64,000 nt of DNA from JBBROS01 sp965213845. GTDB taxonomy: Bacteria > Pseudomonadota > Alphaproteobacteria > Acetobacterales > Acetobacteraceae. Where the stretch lies: positions 186,001 to 250,000 of the forward strand of contig CBDCAI010000004.1 in NCBI GenBank assembly GCA_965213845.1, given 5' to 3'. Position numbers and translations under genes: made by a program. Positions 18,463-26,943 of this stretch are shown here, piece by piece. The notes below the pieces were generated by a model. That model was given only the letters and a program-made list of their open reading frames with translations, was not told where the DNA came from and did no database searches. Position 1 is the stretch's first letter. The number at the start of each line of letters is the position of its first letter.

Positions 18463-19501
18463 GGATGTCCCCGGGGCTTTCGGCCCGCAGCATCTCCCCC
18501 AACGCCGCCCCGATGCGCGCCGCGTCGGCCGCCGCCCCGTGCAGGCTCCGCTTCAGCAGGAACGACCCGTCCGGCCGCGCCACCAGCCCCGTCAGGTGCA
18601 GCGCCGGCGCCGCAGTCCCGGCGCCCGGCACCAGGCGCGCATACCCCCCGATAGGCGTCCGGCAGCTGCCGTCCAGCACCCGCAGCAGGCTGCGCTCCGC
18701 CGTCGACACCGCCCGCGCCTCCGGGTCCTCGATCCCCGCCAGCAGCCCGTGCAGCGGCACGTCGGCCGCCCGCACCGTGATGCCGACGATCCCCTGCCCC
18801 GCCGACGGCACCATCACCGAGGGATCCAGCACCTGCATCGCCACGTCCTGCAAACCGAGCCGCCGGATGCCCGCCAGCGCCAGCAGGCTCGCCGTGCAGT
18901 CGCCCTGCAGCACCTTCGCGATCCGCGGCTGCACGTTGCCGCGCAACAGCACGGTGCGCAGATCGGGCCGCGCATGCAGCAGCTGCGCCTGCCGCCGCAG
19001 CGAGTTCGTCCCGATCACGGCCCCCCGCGGCAGCACCTCGAGCCCCTCGCCCGCTCCGCAGCCCGGGCCCAATATCAACGCATCGCGCGCATCCTCCCGC
19101 TTCAGCGTGCACGCCAGCACGATCCCCGGGGGCAGCTCCGTCTCCAGGTCCTTCAGGCTGTGCACCGCGAAATCGATGCGCCGGTCCAGCAGCGCCTCGT
19201 GGATCTCCTTGCTGAACAGCCCCTTGCCACCGATCTCGGCCAGGCTGCGGTCCTGCACCCGGTCGCCCGTCGTGCGGATCACGTGCTCCTCGAACACCGG
19301 CTGCCCGTGCACGCCCAGCGCGAGCACCGGGCAGAACCGCGTCAGCAGATCGAGGAACAGCCGCGTCTGCACCCGCGCCAGCGGCGAGCCGCGCGTGCCC
19401 ACCCGCAGCGGCAGGCTGCGCCCGTGATGGACGACAGGCGCAGCGCCGGAGGCAGAGCTGGGGCCGGGAGCAGGGGCAGGGTTGGGGTGGGCATCGGGCA
19501 T
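18455..19501 (-). CDS. hemC: porphobilinogen deaminase (hydroxymethylbilane synthase)
   Basis: 348 residues including a 30-residue Pro/Ala-rich N-terminal extension before LRVGTRGSPLARVQT. It polymerises four porphobilinogens. Conserved blocks are GGKGLFSKEIHEALL, DFAVHSLKDLET, TNSLRRQAQL, LLRGNVQPRIAKV and the dipyrromethane cofactor Cys in LDGSCRTPIGGYA. First gene of the leftward hemC-hemD-mitofilin-hemY operon, divergent from tsaD with a 40-bp gap. Confidence 0.95.
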   Translation of the reverse strand: MPDAHPNPAPAPGPSSASGAAPVVHHGRSLPLRVGTRGSPLARVQTRLFLDLLTRFCPVLALGVHGQPVFEEHVIRTTGDRVQDRSLAEIGGKGLFSKEIHEALLDRRIDFAVHSLKDLETELPPGIVLACTLKREDARDALILGPGCGAGEGLEVLPRGAVIGTNSLRRQAQLLHARPDLRTVLLRGNVQPRIAKVLQGDCTASLLALAGIRRLGLQDVAMQVLDPSVMVPSAGQGIVGITVRAADVPLHGLLAGIEDPEARAVSTAERSLLRVLDGSCRTPIGGYARLVPGAGTAAPALHLTGLVARPDGSFLLKRSLHGAAADAARIGAALGEMLRAESPGDILA

Positions 19502-19541
19502 GGCGATGTCCTAAGACTTCGGTCTGCCAAGGAAAAGGGCA

Positions 19542-20606
19542 ATGCACCCCATCACCGGCCCCATCACCGGTCCCGTCCTCGGGATAGAGTCCTCCTGCGA
19601 TGAGACCGCCGCGGCCATCCTGAGCCCGGACGGCGCCATCCTGGCCGAGGCCGTGCTCAGTCAGCAGGCCGACCACGCCCCCTTCGGCGGCGTTGTGCCG
19701 GAGATCGCGGCGCGCGCGCACCTGGTCCATCTGCCGGCCATGGTGGCCGATGTGCTCGCCCGCGCCGGACTCGCCCCCCGCGACCTCGCCGGCATCGGCG
19801 CCACGGTCGGCCCCGGCCTGATCGGCGGCCTGATCGTCGGGTCCGGCTTCGCCAAGGGCATGGCCCTGGCGCTCGGCCGCCCGTTCGTCGCGGTCAACCA
19901 CCTGGAAGCGCATGCGCTCACCGCACGGCTGCCAGGCCTCGTCCCGGGCGGCGCGCCCTTCCCGTATCTGTTGCTCCTGCTGTCGGGCGGCCATTGCCAG
20001 TGCGTCGCGGTGGAGGCGGTCGGCCGCTACCGCCGCCTGGGCGGCACCATCGACGACGCGGTGGGCGAGGCCTTCGACAAGGTCGGCAAGCTGCTCGGCC
20101 TGCCCTGGCCCGGCGGCCCCGCGCTGGAGCGCCTGGCGCTGTCCGGCCACGCCGCCGCCGAGCCCTTCCCCCGCCCCTTGAAGGGCCGCCCCGGCTGCGA
20201 CTTCAGCTTCTCCGGCCTCAAGACCGCCGTCGCCCAGCGCCTCGCCGGCTTCCCCCCGGGACCGCTGCCGCACCAGGCCGCCGCCGACGTCGCCGCCGGA
20301 TTCCAGGCCGCCGTCGCCGACGTGCTGGCCGACCGCGCCGCCCACGCCCTGCAGATGATGCCCGAAGCCACGATGCTGGTCGTCGCCGGCGGGGTCGCCG
20401 CCAACGCGGCCGTCCGCGCCGCCCTGCACCAGGCGGCCGCCCCCGCTGGCATCCCTCTCGTCGCGCCCCCCAGCCGCCTGTGCACCGACAACGCCGTCAT
20501 GGTCGCCTGGGCCGCCCTCGAACGCCTCCGCCTCGGCCTCCACGACCGCCTCGACGCCCCGCCCCGCCCCCGCTGGCCGCTGGCGGAGATGACCGGCCTT
20601 GCGTAG
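19542..20606 (+). CDS. tsaD: tRNA N6-adenosine threonylcarbamoyltransferase TsaD
   Basis: 354 residues. Transfers threonylcarbamoyl to A37 of ANN-decoding tRNAs. Signatures: LGIESSCDETAAA (ATP-binding), the metal ligands in NHLEAHALT, LLLLLSGGHCQ, GGTIDDAVGEAFDKVGKLLGL and VVAGGVAANAAVR. The N terminus has a small tandem repeat (PITGPITGP). The HemC/TsaD divergent arrangement is common in alphaproteobacteria. Confidence 0.95.
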   Translation: MHPITGPITGPVLGIESSCDETAAAILSPDGAILAEAVLSQQADHAPFGGVVPEIAARAHLVHLPAMVADVLARAGLAPRDLAGIGATVGPGLIGGLIVGSGFAKGMALALGRPFVAVNHLEAHALTARLPGLVPGGAPFPYLLLLLSGGHCQCVAVEAVGRYRRLGGTIDDAVGEAFDKVGKLLGLPWPGGPALERLALSGHAAAEPFPRPLKGRPGCDFSFSGLKTAVAQRLAGFPPGPLPHQAAADVAAGFQAAVADVLADRAAHALQMMPEATMLVVAGGVAANAAVRAALHQAAAPAGIPLVAPPSRLCTDNAVMVAWAALERLRLGLHDRLDAPPRPRWPLAEMTGLA

Positions 20607-20642
20607 GGTCTTTGAAAATTCCTGAGGAAGTTCCAGCGGACC

Positions 20643-20744
20643 ATGGACCAGAACGCGGAAGCCAATATCCCGACGGTTGATCTCGACTGCCCAATGGACG
20701 ACGTCGACTCCGCGGGATGGATCGCCGACCAGGGTTGGCGCTGA
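20643..20744 (+). CDS. possible 33-residue ORF
   Basis: ATG preceded by GAGGAAG 12 bases upstream; encodes an acidic peptide (MDQNAEANIPTVDLDCPMDD...GWR) in the 174-bp gap between tsaD and rlmJ. The gap is less GC-rich than its neighbours. No family recognised and the spacing to the ribosome site is long, so this is tentative. Confidence 0.3.
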   Translation: MDQNAEANIPTVDLDCPMDDVDSAGWIADQGWR

Positions 20745-20780
20745 AACACCCCGTGAACGCCTGAACCCGGCCGCCTGACC

Positions 20781-21587
20781 GTGAACTACCGACACGCCTT
20801 CCACGCCGGCAACTTCGCCGATTGCATGAAGCATGCCCTGCTGCTCGCAGCCCTCGGCCTGCTCACCCGCAAGCCCACCGCCATGTTCGTGCTGGACACC
20901 CATGCCGGCCGCGGCAGCTACGACCTGATGGCCGAGGCCGAACGCACCGGCGAGTGGCGCGACGGCTTCGCGCGCCTCATGCCCCCGCCCCCGCCGCTCG
21001 AGTTCTACGTCGGACTCGTCGAGCGCCTCGGCCTCTACCCCGGCTCCCCCCGCCTCATCCGCGCCCGCCTCCGCCCCGGCGACGCCCTGGCCTGCTGCGA
21101 GCTGCACCCCGACGACCATGCCGAGCTGCGCCGCCTGTTCCACGCCGAGCCCCAGGTCGCCGTCCACCACCGGGACGGCTGGGAAGCCATCGGCGCGCTG
21201 CTGCCCCCCGCCCAGCGCCGCGGCCTCGTGCTGATCGACCCGCCCTATGAGCAGCCCGGCGAGTTCGACCGCGTCGTCCAGGCCTTCGTCACCACCGCCG
21301 CCCGCTTCGGCAACGCCACCACCATGGCCTGGTACCCCATCAAGCACCGCAGCCCCGTCACCGCCTTCCACGCCGCCCTGCAGGCCACGGGGCTCCGCGA
21401 CATCATCGCCGCCGAGCTCTGGCTGCGGGAACCGACCGACCCCCTTCGCCTGAACGGCTGCGGCCTCGTGATCCGCAACCCGCCCTTCGGCTTCGACGAG
21501 GCGGCCGGCCCGATCCTCGCGGCCCTGCGTGACCTGTTGGGCGAAGCGGACCGCGGCGCAACCCTGTTCCGGCTCGTGGATGAATAG
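20781..21587 (+). CDS. rlmJ: 23S rRNA (adenine2030-N6)-methyltransferase
   Basis: 268 residues from a GTG start. RlmJ family: MNYRHAFHAGNFADCMKHALLL at the N terminus, the SAM-site segment FVLDTHAGRGSYDL and the catalytic VLIDPPYEQPGEF (DPPY motif of N6-adenine methyltransferases), followed by WYPIKHR. It modifies A2030 in 23S rRNA. Its last 8 bp overlap the start of gpsA. Confidence 0.93.
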   Translation: MNYRHAFHAGNFADCMKHALLLAALGLLTRKPTAMFVLDTHAGRGSYDLMAEAERTGEWRDGFARLMPPPPPLEFYVGLVERLGLYPGSPRLIRARLRPGDALACCELHPDDHAELRRLFHAEPQVAVHHRDGWEAIGALLPPAQRRGLVLIDPPYEQPGEFDRVVQAFVTTAARFGNATTMAWYPIKHRSPVTAFHAALQATGLRDIIAAELWLREPTDPLRLNGCGLVIRNPPFGFDEAAGPILAALRDLLGEADRGATLFRLVDE

Positions 21588-22533
21588 CGTCACTCCCGCC
21601 ATCGCCGTCATCGGCGGCGGCGCATGGGGCACCGCCCTCGCCCACCAGGCCGCCCGCGCCGGCAACCACGTCGCGCTCTGGCACCGCACGGCCTGGCCCG
21701 GCCGCGAAAGCCCGCATCTGCCCGGTCACCCCCTGCCGCCCGGCATCGAGCTGGTATCCAAGTTGCCGTCCACAGCCGACGTTTTCGTGGTTGCCGTCCC
21801 CGTCCAGCACCTCCGCGGCGTCCTCGCGCGCCTGCCCGCCGGCATCCCCGTCCTGCTCTGCGCCAAGGGGGTCGAGGCCGGCGCGCTCCGCCTGCCCCTC
21901 GAGATCCTGGCCGCGCTGCACCCCGACACCCCCGGCGCCGTCCTGACCGGCCCCAACTTCGCGCACGAGGTCGCCGCCGGGCTGCCGGCCGCCGCGGTCG
22001 TCGCCACGCCCGACCCCGGCCTGCGGGCCCGGCTGGTCGCCGCCCTCTCCACCCCCTCGTTCCGCCTGTACGGCAACGACGACCCCGTGGGCGCGCAGCT
22101 CGGCGGCGCCGCGAAGAACGTGATCGCCATCGCCGCCGGCGCCGTGGTCGGCGCCGGGCTCGGCGAGAACGCCCGCGCGGCCCTCATCACCCGCGCGCTG
22201 GCCGAGCTGGCCCGGCTCGTCGTCGCCCTGGGCGGCCGGGCCGACACCGTCTCCGGCCTCTCCGGCCTCGGCGACCTGCTGCTGACATGCACCGGCCCGT
22301 CCAGCCGCAACTACCGCTGCGGCCTCGCCCTGGGCCAGGGCACCCCCCTCTCCACCATCCTGGCCGGCGCCACGGGCGTCATCGAGGGCATCGCCACCGC
22401 GCCCGCCCTGGTGGCCCGCGCCGCCGGGACCGAGCTGCCCATCTGCCGGTCCGTCGCCGCCCTGCTCGCCGGCCGCACGACGCTCGACGAAGCCATCGCC
22501 GCCCTGCTGTCCCGCCCCATGCGCGACGAATGA
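21580..22533 (+). CDS. gpsA: NAD(P)+-dependent glycerol-3-phosphate dehydrogenase
   Basis: 317 residues. Makes sn-glycerol-3-phosphate for phospholipids. IAVIGGGAWGTALAHQAA forms the dinucleotide-binding loop, GPNFAHEVAAGLPAA and GAAKNVIAIAAGAVVGAGLGENARAALITR contain the substrate and catalytic Lys region, followed by GLGDLLLTCTGPSSRN. The ATG (overlapping rlmJ) was chosen because the preceding in-frame sequence belongs to rlmJ in another frame. Confidence 0.94.
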   Translation: MNSVTPAIAVIGGGAWGTALAHQAARAGNHVALWHRTAWPGRESPHLPGHPLPPGIELVSKLPSTADVFVVAVPVQHLRGVLARLPAGIPVLLCAKGVEAGALRLPLEILAALHPDTPGAVLTGPNFAHEVAAGLPAAAVVATPDPGLRARLVAALSTPSFRLYGNDDPVGAQLGGAAKNVIAIAAGAVVGAGLGENARAALITRALAELARLVVALGGRADTVSGLSGLGDLLLTCTGPSSRNYRCGLALGQGTPLSTILAGATGVIEGIATAPALVARAAGTELPICRSVAALLAGRTTLDEAIAALLSRPMRDE

Positions 22534-22569
22534 CCCCCGACCGGCCCGGCCCTGAGTGAACGGCCCGTC

Positions 22570-24111
22570 ATGCTGAGGGGCATCGTCACCGTCGGCGGCT
22601 GGACCATGGCCAGCCGCATCCTCGGCTTCGCGCGCGACGTCCTGATCGCCGCCCTGGCCGGCACCGGGCCCGTCGCCGACGCCTTCTTCATCGCGCTGCG
22701 CGTCCCCAACCTGTTCCGGCGCCTGTTCGGCGAGGGCGCATTCAACGCCGCCTTCGTCCCCGAGTTCTCCGGCATCCTGGCCACCGAGGGCCAGGCCCCC
22801 GCCCGCCAGTTCGCGCAGGAGGCCATCGCCGTGATGGCGTTCTGGCTGCTGCTGCTCACCCTGCTGGGCGAGCTGTTCATGCCGCAGCTGATGGCCGTGC
22901 TTGCGCCGGGCTTCGCCGACGTGCCGGGCAAGCAGGGGCTGACCGTGGCCCTGGCGCGCATCACCTTCCCCTATGTCTTCCTGATCTGCCTGGCAGCCCT
23001 GCTGTCCGGCGTGCTGAACGGGCTCGACCGCTTCGCCGCCGCCGCCGCCGCCCCCCTGGTGTTCAACGGCGTCTCCATCGCGGCGATGCTCCTCCTGACG
23101 CCCTACGTGCCGACCATCGGCCATTCGCTCGCCTGGGGCGTCACGATCTCCGGCGTGCTGCAGCTGGCGCTGCTGGCCTGGGCGGTGCGCCGCGCGGGCA
23201 TGGCGCTGCACATCCCGCGGCCGCGGCTGACGCCCCGCATGCGCATCCTGCTGCGGCGCATGGGCCCGGGCCTGGTCGGCGCCGGCGTCACCCAGCTCAA
23301 CCTGGCCGTCGACGTCGTCATCGTCAGCTTCCTGCCGCCGGGCTCGGCCAGCCTGCTGTACTATGCCGACCGGGTGAACCAGCTGCCCCTGGGCGTCATC
23401 GGCACCGCGGTCGGCACCGCCATCCTGCCGCTGCTCTCGCGCCAGGCCCGCAGCGGGCTCGCAGCCGAGGCGCTGGCCACGCTCAACCGCGCCATCGAGA
23501 TCACCCTCGTGCTCACTTTGCCGGCCGCGCTCGCCCTCGCGGTGGCCGGGGGGCCCATCATGCTGGTGCTGTTCGGCCGCGGCGCGTTCGACGCCACCAG
23601 CGCCATGCGCGCCGCACAGTCGCTGGCCGCATACGCCTTCGGCCTGCCCGCCTTCGTCCTGCTGAAGGTTCTGGTGCCCGCCTTCTTCGCCCATGGCGAC
23701 ACCAGCACCCCCGTCCGTGTCGGCATGGGCGCCATCGCGCTGAACCTGGCGCTGAACCTCGCGCTCATGCTCCCGCTGCAGCATGTCGGGCCCGCGCTGG
23801 CCACCAGCCTCTCGGCCCTGTTCAACGTCATCACCCTCGCCATCCTGCTCAGCCGCCGCGGGCGCCTCACGCTCGATGAACGCCTGCGACGACGCCTGCC
23901 CCGCATGGCGCTGGCCGCCGCCGCCATGGCCGTCGTGCTGGTGCTGGTGCAGGGCCGGCTGTCATTCGCCGGCCCCTGGCGTTACGCCGCCCTGGCCGCC
24001 CTGGTGTCTGCCGGCTTGGCCGCCTACGCCGCCGCGGCACAGCTGCTCGGCGCGTTCGACCTGCGGGAGGTCGCCCGCCTCGCCCGCCGCGGCCGCCCGG
24101 CCCAACCTTGA
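22570..24111 (+). CDS. murJ: lipid II flippase MurJ
   Basis: 513 residues with about 14 predicted transmembrane helices. N-terminal MurJ signature: TVGGWTMASRILGFARDVLIAALAGTGPVADAFFIALRVPNLFRRLFGEGAFNAAFVPEF. The internal GVTQLNLAVDVVIVSFLPPGSASLLYYADRVNQLPLGVIGTAVGTAILP block is diagnostic. It flips lipid-linked peptidoglycan precursors across the inner membrane. It follows gpsA closely and is followed within 32 bp by trpS. Confidence 0.94.
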   Translation: MLRGIVTVGGWTMASRILGFARDVLIAALAGTGPVADAFFIALRVPNLFRRLFGEGAFNAAFVPEFSGILATEGQAPARQFAQEAIAVMAFWLLLLTLLGELFMPQLMAVLAPGFADVPGKQGLTVALARITFPYVFLICLAALLSGVLNGLDRFAAAAAAPLVFNGVSIAAMLLLTPYVPTIGHSLAWGVTISGVLQLALLAWAVRRAGMALHIPRPRLTPRMRILLRRMGPGLVGAGVTQLNLAVDVVIVSFLPPGSASLLYYADRVNQLPLGVIGTAVGTAILPLLSRQARSGLAAEALATLNRAIEITLVLTLPAALALAVAGGPIMLVLFGRGAFDATSAMRAAQSLAAYAFGLPAFVLLKVLVPAFFAHGDTSTPVRVGMGAIALNLALNLALMLPLQHVGPALATSLSALFNVITLAILLSRRGRLTLDERLRRRLPRMALAAAAMAVVLVLVQGRLSFAGPWRYAALAALVSAGLAAYAAAAQLLGAFDLREVARLARRGRPAQP

Positions 24112-24143
24112 CCCGGGACCACGCCCCGGCAACAACCCGCCCC

Positions 24144-25139
24144 ATGCAGCGCATCTTCTCCGGCATCCAGCCCTCCGGCGTCCCCACGCTCGGCAACTAC
24201 CTCGGCGCGGTCCGCAACTGGGTCGCCCTGCAGGACGGCCACGACTGCCTCTATTGCGTCGTCGACCTGCACGCCATCACCACCTGGCAGGACCCGAAGC
24301 ACCTGGCCGCCGCCACCACCGAGATGGCCGCCAGCCTCCTGGCCTGCGGCATCGACCCCGTGCGCCACATCCTGTTCAACCAGTCGGCCGTCGCAGCCCA
24401 CGTCCGCCTCGGCTGGATCTTCACCTGCGTCTCCCGCCTCGGCTGGCTCAACCGTATGACCCAGTTCAAGGACAAGGCCGGCAAGGACCGCGAGAACGTC
24501 TCCGCCGGCCTGTACATCTACCCGAACCTCATGGCCGCCGACATCCTCGCCTACCACGCCACCCGCGTCCCCGTCGGCGACGACCAGCGCCAGCACCTGG
24601 AGCTGGCCAACGACATCGCCGAGAAGTTCAACCACGACTATGGAAACGCGTTCTTTCCCCGCGTCGAGCCGCTCATCCTCGGCCAGGCCGCCCGCGTGAT
24701 GTCGCTGCGGGACGGCACCAAGAAGATGAGCAAGTCCGACCCTTCGGACCAGAGCCGCATCAACCTGACCGACGACGCCACCACCATCGCGCTGAAGATC
24801 CGCCGGGCCAAGACCGACCCGGCGCCGCTGCCCAGCGAGCCCGAAGGCCTCGAGAACCGCCCGGAGGCCCGCAACCTCGTCATGATCCTCGCCGCCCTGA
24901 CCGACCAGGAGCCGGCCAGCATCCTGGCCGAGCACGGAGGCAAAGGCTTCGGCGCGTTCAAGGAGACCCTCGCCGAGGCCGTCGTCGCCCACCTGTCGCC
25001 CATCGCCGCCGAAACCAGCCGCCTGCTGGCCGACCCCGGCCATGTCCACGCCATCCTGCGCGACGGCGCCGCCCGGGCCGCCGCCATCGCGGACCCGATC
25101 GTCGCCGAGGCCGAACGCCTGGTCGGATTCCTGAAATAA
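24144..25139 (+). CDS. trpS: tryptophanyl-tRNA synthetase
   Basis: 331 residues from the ATG giving MQRIFSGIQPSGVPTLGNYLGA, which aligns with the normal TrpS N terminus; a TTG 36 bp upstream is less likely. Class Ic signatures are PTLGN (HIGH equivalent) and KKMSKSDPSD (KMSKS). The TAA stop overlaps the presumed start of the following SDR gene. Confidence 0.95.
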   Translation: MQRIFSGIQPSGVPTLGNYLGAVRNWVALQDGHDCLYCVVDLHAITTWQDPKHLAAATTEMAASLLACGIDPVRHILFNQSAVAAHVRLGWIFTCVSRLGWLNRMTQFKDKAGKDRENVSAGLYIYPNLMAADILAYHATRVPVGDDQRQHLELANDIAEKFNHDYGNAFFPRVEPLILGQAARVMSLRDGTKKMSKSDPSDQSRINLTDDATTIALKIRRAKTDPAPLPSEPEGLENRPEARNLVMILAALTDQEPASILAEHGGKGFGAFKETLAEAVVAHLSPIAAETSRLLADPGHVHAILRDGAARAAAIADPIVAEAERLVGFLK

Positions 25140-25882
25140 GCACCACCCATCCCGCATCCCCGCCCGTCCTCGTCGTCACGGGCGGCAGCCAGGGCATCGG
25201 CGCCGCCATCGCCCGCATGGCGGCACGCCGGTCCTGGTCCGTCTGCCTGTCCTACTCGAGCGACGCCGCGGCCGCAGCGCACGTCGTCGCCGCCATCGAG
25301 GCCGAAGGCGGCAAGGCCCTCGCCGTGAAGGCCGACGCCGCCAGCGAGGCCGACACCGCCCGCCTGTTCCGGCAGGCCGCCGCCCTGGGCACGGTCACGG
25401 GCGTCGTCGCCAACGCCGGCACCACCGGCCCCACCTCCCGCATCGAGGCGCTCGACGCCGCCGACCTCGACCGGGTTCTCGCCATCAACGTCCGCGGCGC
25501 ATACCTGACCCTGCGGGAGGCCGCGCGCACCCTGCAGCACGGCTCCATCGTCGCCCTCTCGTCCCGCGCCGCCACGCTCGGCGGCCCCGGCGAGTGGGTC
25601 CACTACGCCGCCAGCAAGGGCGCGGTCGACAGCATGGTGATCGGCGCCTCGAAGGAGCTGGCGCCCCGGCAGATCCGCGTCAACGCGGTCGTGCCCGGCC
25701 TGATCGACACCGAGATCCACGCCAAGGCCGGGCTGCCCGACCGCATCGCCCAGCTCGGCGCATCCATCCCGATGGGCCGCGCCGGAACCGCCGACGACGT
25801 CGCCCGCGTCGTGCTCTGGTTGCTGTCCGACGAAAGCGCCTACGTCACCGGCGCCCTCATCCCCGTTACCGGCGGGCGCTGA
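25136..25882 (+). CDS. SDR-family oxidoreductase lacking a canonical start codon
   Basis: 248 codons if read from ATA at the trpS stop. Motifs: TGGSQGIGAAIA, NAG, Ser in LSSRA and YAASK, with a VNAVVPGLIDTEIHAKAG C-terminal half. No ATG, GTG or TTG occurs in frame before the glycine motif; the first downstream ATG (ARMAARRS) would delete it. At the expected ATGA coupling site the sequence is ATAA, so one G-to-A change would have kept the trpS stop and destroyed this ATG. It may use ATA weakly or be silent. Confidence 0.75.
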   Translation: MSTTHPASPPVLVVTGGSQGIGAAIARMAARRSWSVCLSYSSDAAAAAHVVAAIEAEGGKALAVKADAASEADTARLFRQAAALGTVTGVVANAGTTGPTSRIEALDAADLDRVLAINVRGAYLTLREAARTLQHGSIVALSSRAATLGGPGEWVHYAASKGAVDSMVIGASKELAPRQIRVNAVVPGLIDTEIHAKAGLPDRIAQLGASIPMGRAGTADDVARVVLWLLSDESAYVTGALIPVTGGR

Positions 25883-25906
25883 CGCCCGACGGTCGGCCGA
25901 AACGCA

Positions 25907-25933
25907 GAAGGGCGCCCCATAGGGACGCCCTTC
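25907..25933. terminator. hairpin between convergent genes
   Basis: Inverted repeat GAAGGGCG / CGCCCTTC with a GC-rich inner stem (CCC...GGG) around ATA, located between the SDR stop and the leftward CsbD-like gene. It can serve as terminator for both; short T-runs flank it only weakly. Confidence 0.65.
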
Positions 25934-25958
25934 ATCGCCTCAGGCCGAAGACCCGAAA

Positions 25959-26300
25959 TCAGCGGCGGCGATACACCACCTGCGGCGTCGGCCTGCTCGC
26001 CATCGCGATCAGGAACCCGATCCCGGCCGCGATCAGCACCGCCGTGATCGGCCGCTCGTCCACCTTCTCGGCCAGCATGTCGCCGTACTCCTCGACCTGG
26101 TCGAGCAGCTGCGAGCCGTAGTCGCCGCCCATGTCGCGGACCGTGTCCTTCGCCTGGCCATACATCCGCTGCGCCTTGCCGACGGTCTTGTCGACCATGC
26201 CGTCCGCCTGCGTCTTCGTGTCTCCGGTCAGGTCGCCCACGGCGCCCTCGACCTTGCCGCCGATCGTCCGGGCCATGCCCTCGACGCGATTCTCGTCCAT
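25959..26300 (-). CDS. CsbD-like protein with C-terminal membrane helix
   Basis: 113 residues starting at an ATG after AGGAGAG. The N-terminal half (NRVEGMARTIGGKVEGAVGDLTGDTKTQADGMVDKTVGKAQ) matches the CsbD general-stress family. The C-terminal half has a helix and one transmembrane segment (ITAVLIAAGIGFLIAMA), resembling DUF883/ElaB-type proteins that anchor to the membrane. Stress-related function is inferred from the family only. Confidence 0.82.
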   Translation of the reverse strand: MDENRVEGMARTIGGKVEGAVGDLTGDTKTQADGMVDKTVGKAQRMYGQAKDTVRDMGGDYGSQLLDQVEEYGDMLAEKVDERPITAVLIAAGIGFLIAMASRPTPQVVYRRR

Positions 26301-26460
26301 GCTCGCTCTCCTGTTGCAGTGCCGATGGAGCGAAAACCGCGCAGCCGCCCGCAAGTTCCCCGCCGTCTCCCCGATATAGCCGGGTCGGCGGGCGGCGGCG
26401 CGCCGAACGAAGACTCACACCAGCGGCCATTCTTCATGACCGTTGGCACGACATCGCGAG

Positions 26461-26943
26461 TCACGCCTCACGGGCCCAGGTCAGCGTCGCGACGACCCGG
26501 CTCCCTGGCCGCACCGCGCTCTCCTGCTCGGGCGTGTGCAGCGTCAGCGTGTCGCCCTGCAGGACGAAGTGCCTGACCTGCCGCTGCGCCGGGCCCGAGA
26601 ACACCTCGTTCCAGCACAGGTCGACCATCGTGACGACCGTGTCGCCCTCCACCACGTAGCGTCCGGTATAGGCCATGAAGCTGTCGAGCAGGGCCGCCTT
26701 GCCCGCCACGTCGCGCGCCGGGGTGCGCCCACGGGCCGACAGCAGGGCGGCGAACCGGCCGTTCGAGGTAATGATGATGCTGCCCTTCGGGTCCGGGCCG
26801 AACGGCTCGATCGTCGGGCCCCCCAGCGTCCGCAGCCGTGCCGATCTGAGCTGCCAGGTGCCGATCAACCCGGGGGCGCCGGCCCCGGGGGCGTCGGACG
26901 AGGCGGCACCGCTTGTGCGGGGCAGGACGGTGTCGGGCGTCAT
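26461..26943 (-). CDS. lipocalin-like domain protein
   Basis: 160 residues. After a disordered 25-residue Pro/Gly/Ala leader the protein reads LIGTWQLRSARLRTLGG...GSIIITSNGRFAALLSA...MAYTGRYVVEGDTVVTMVD, a beta-barrel pattern of the bacterial lipocalin-like family. The ATG overlaps the stop of the flavin monooxygenase gene (ATGA), suggesting a joint function such as binding its hydrophobic substrate or product (inference). Confidence 0.75.
   Translation of the reverse strand: MTPDTVLPRTSGAASSDAPGAGAPGLIGTWQLRSARLRTLGGPTIEPFGPDPKGSIIITSNGRFAALLSARGRTPARDVAGKAALLDSFMAYTGRYVVEGDTVVTMVDLCWNEVFSGPAQRQVRHFVLQGDTLTLHTPEQESAVRPGSRVVATLTWAREA

Noticed and set aside
18411..21689. A 1092-codon open frame on the minus strand
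   Set aside because: Antisense to tsaD and rlmJ and out of frame with hemC. Composition follows the real genes' third positions.
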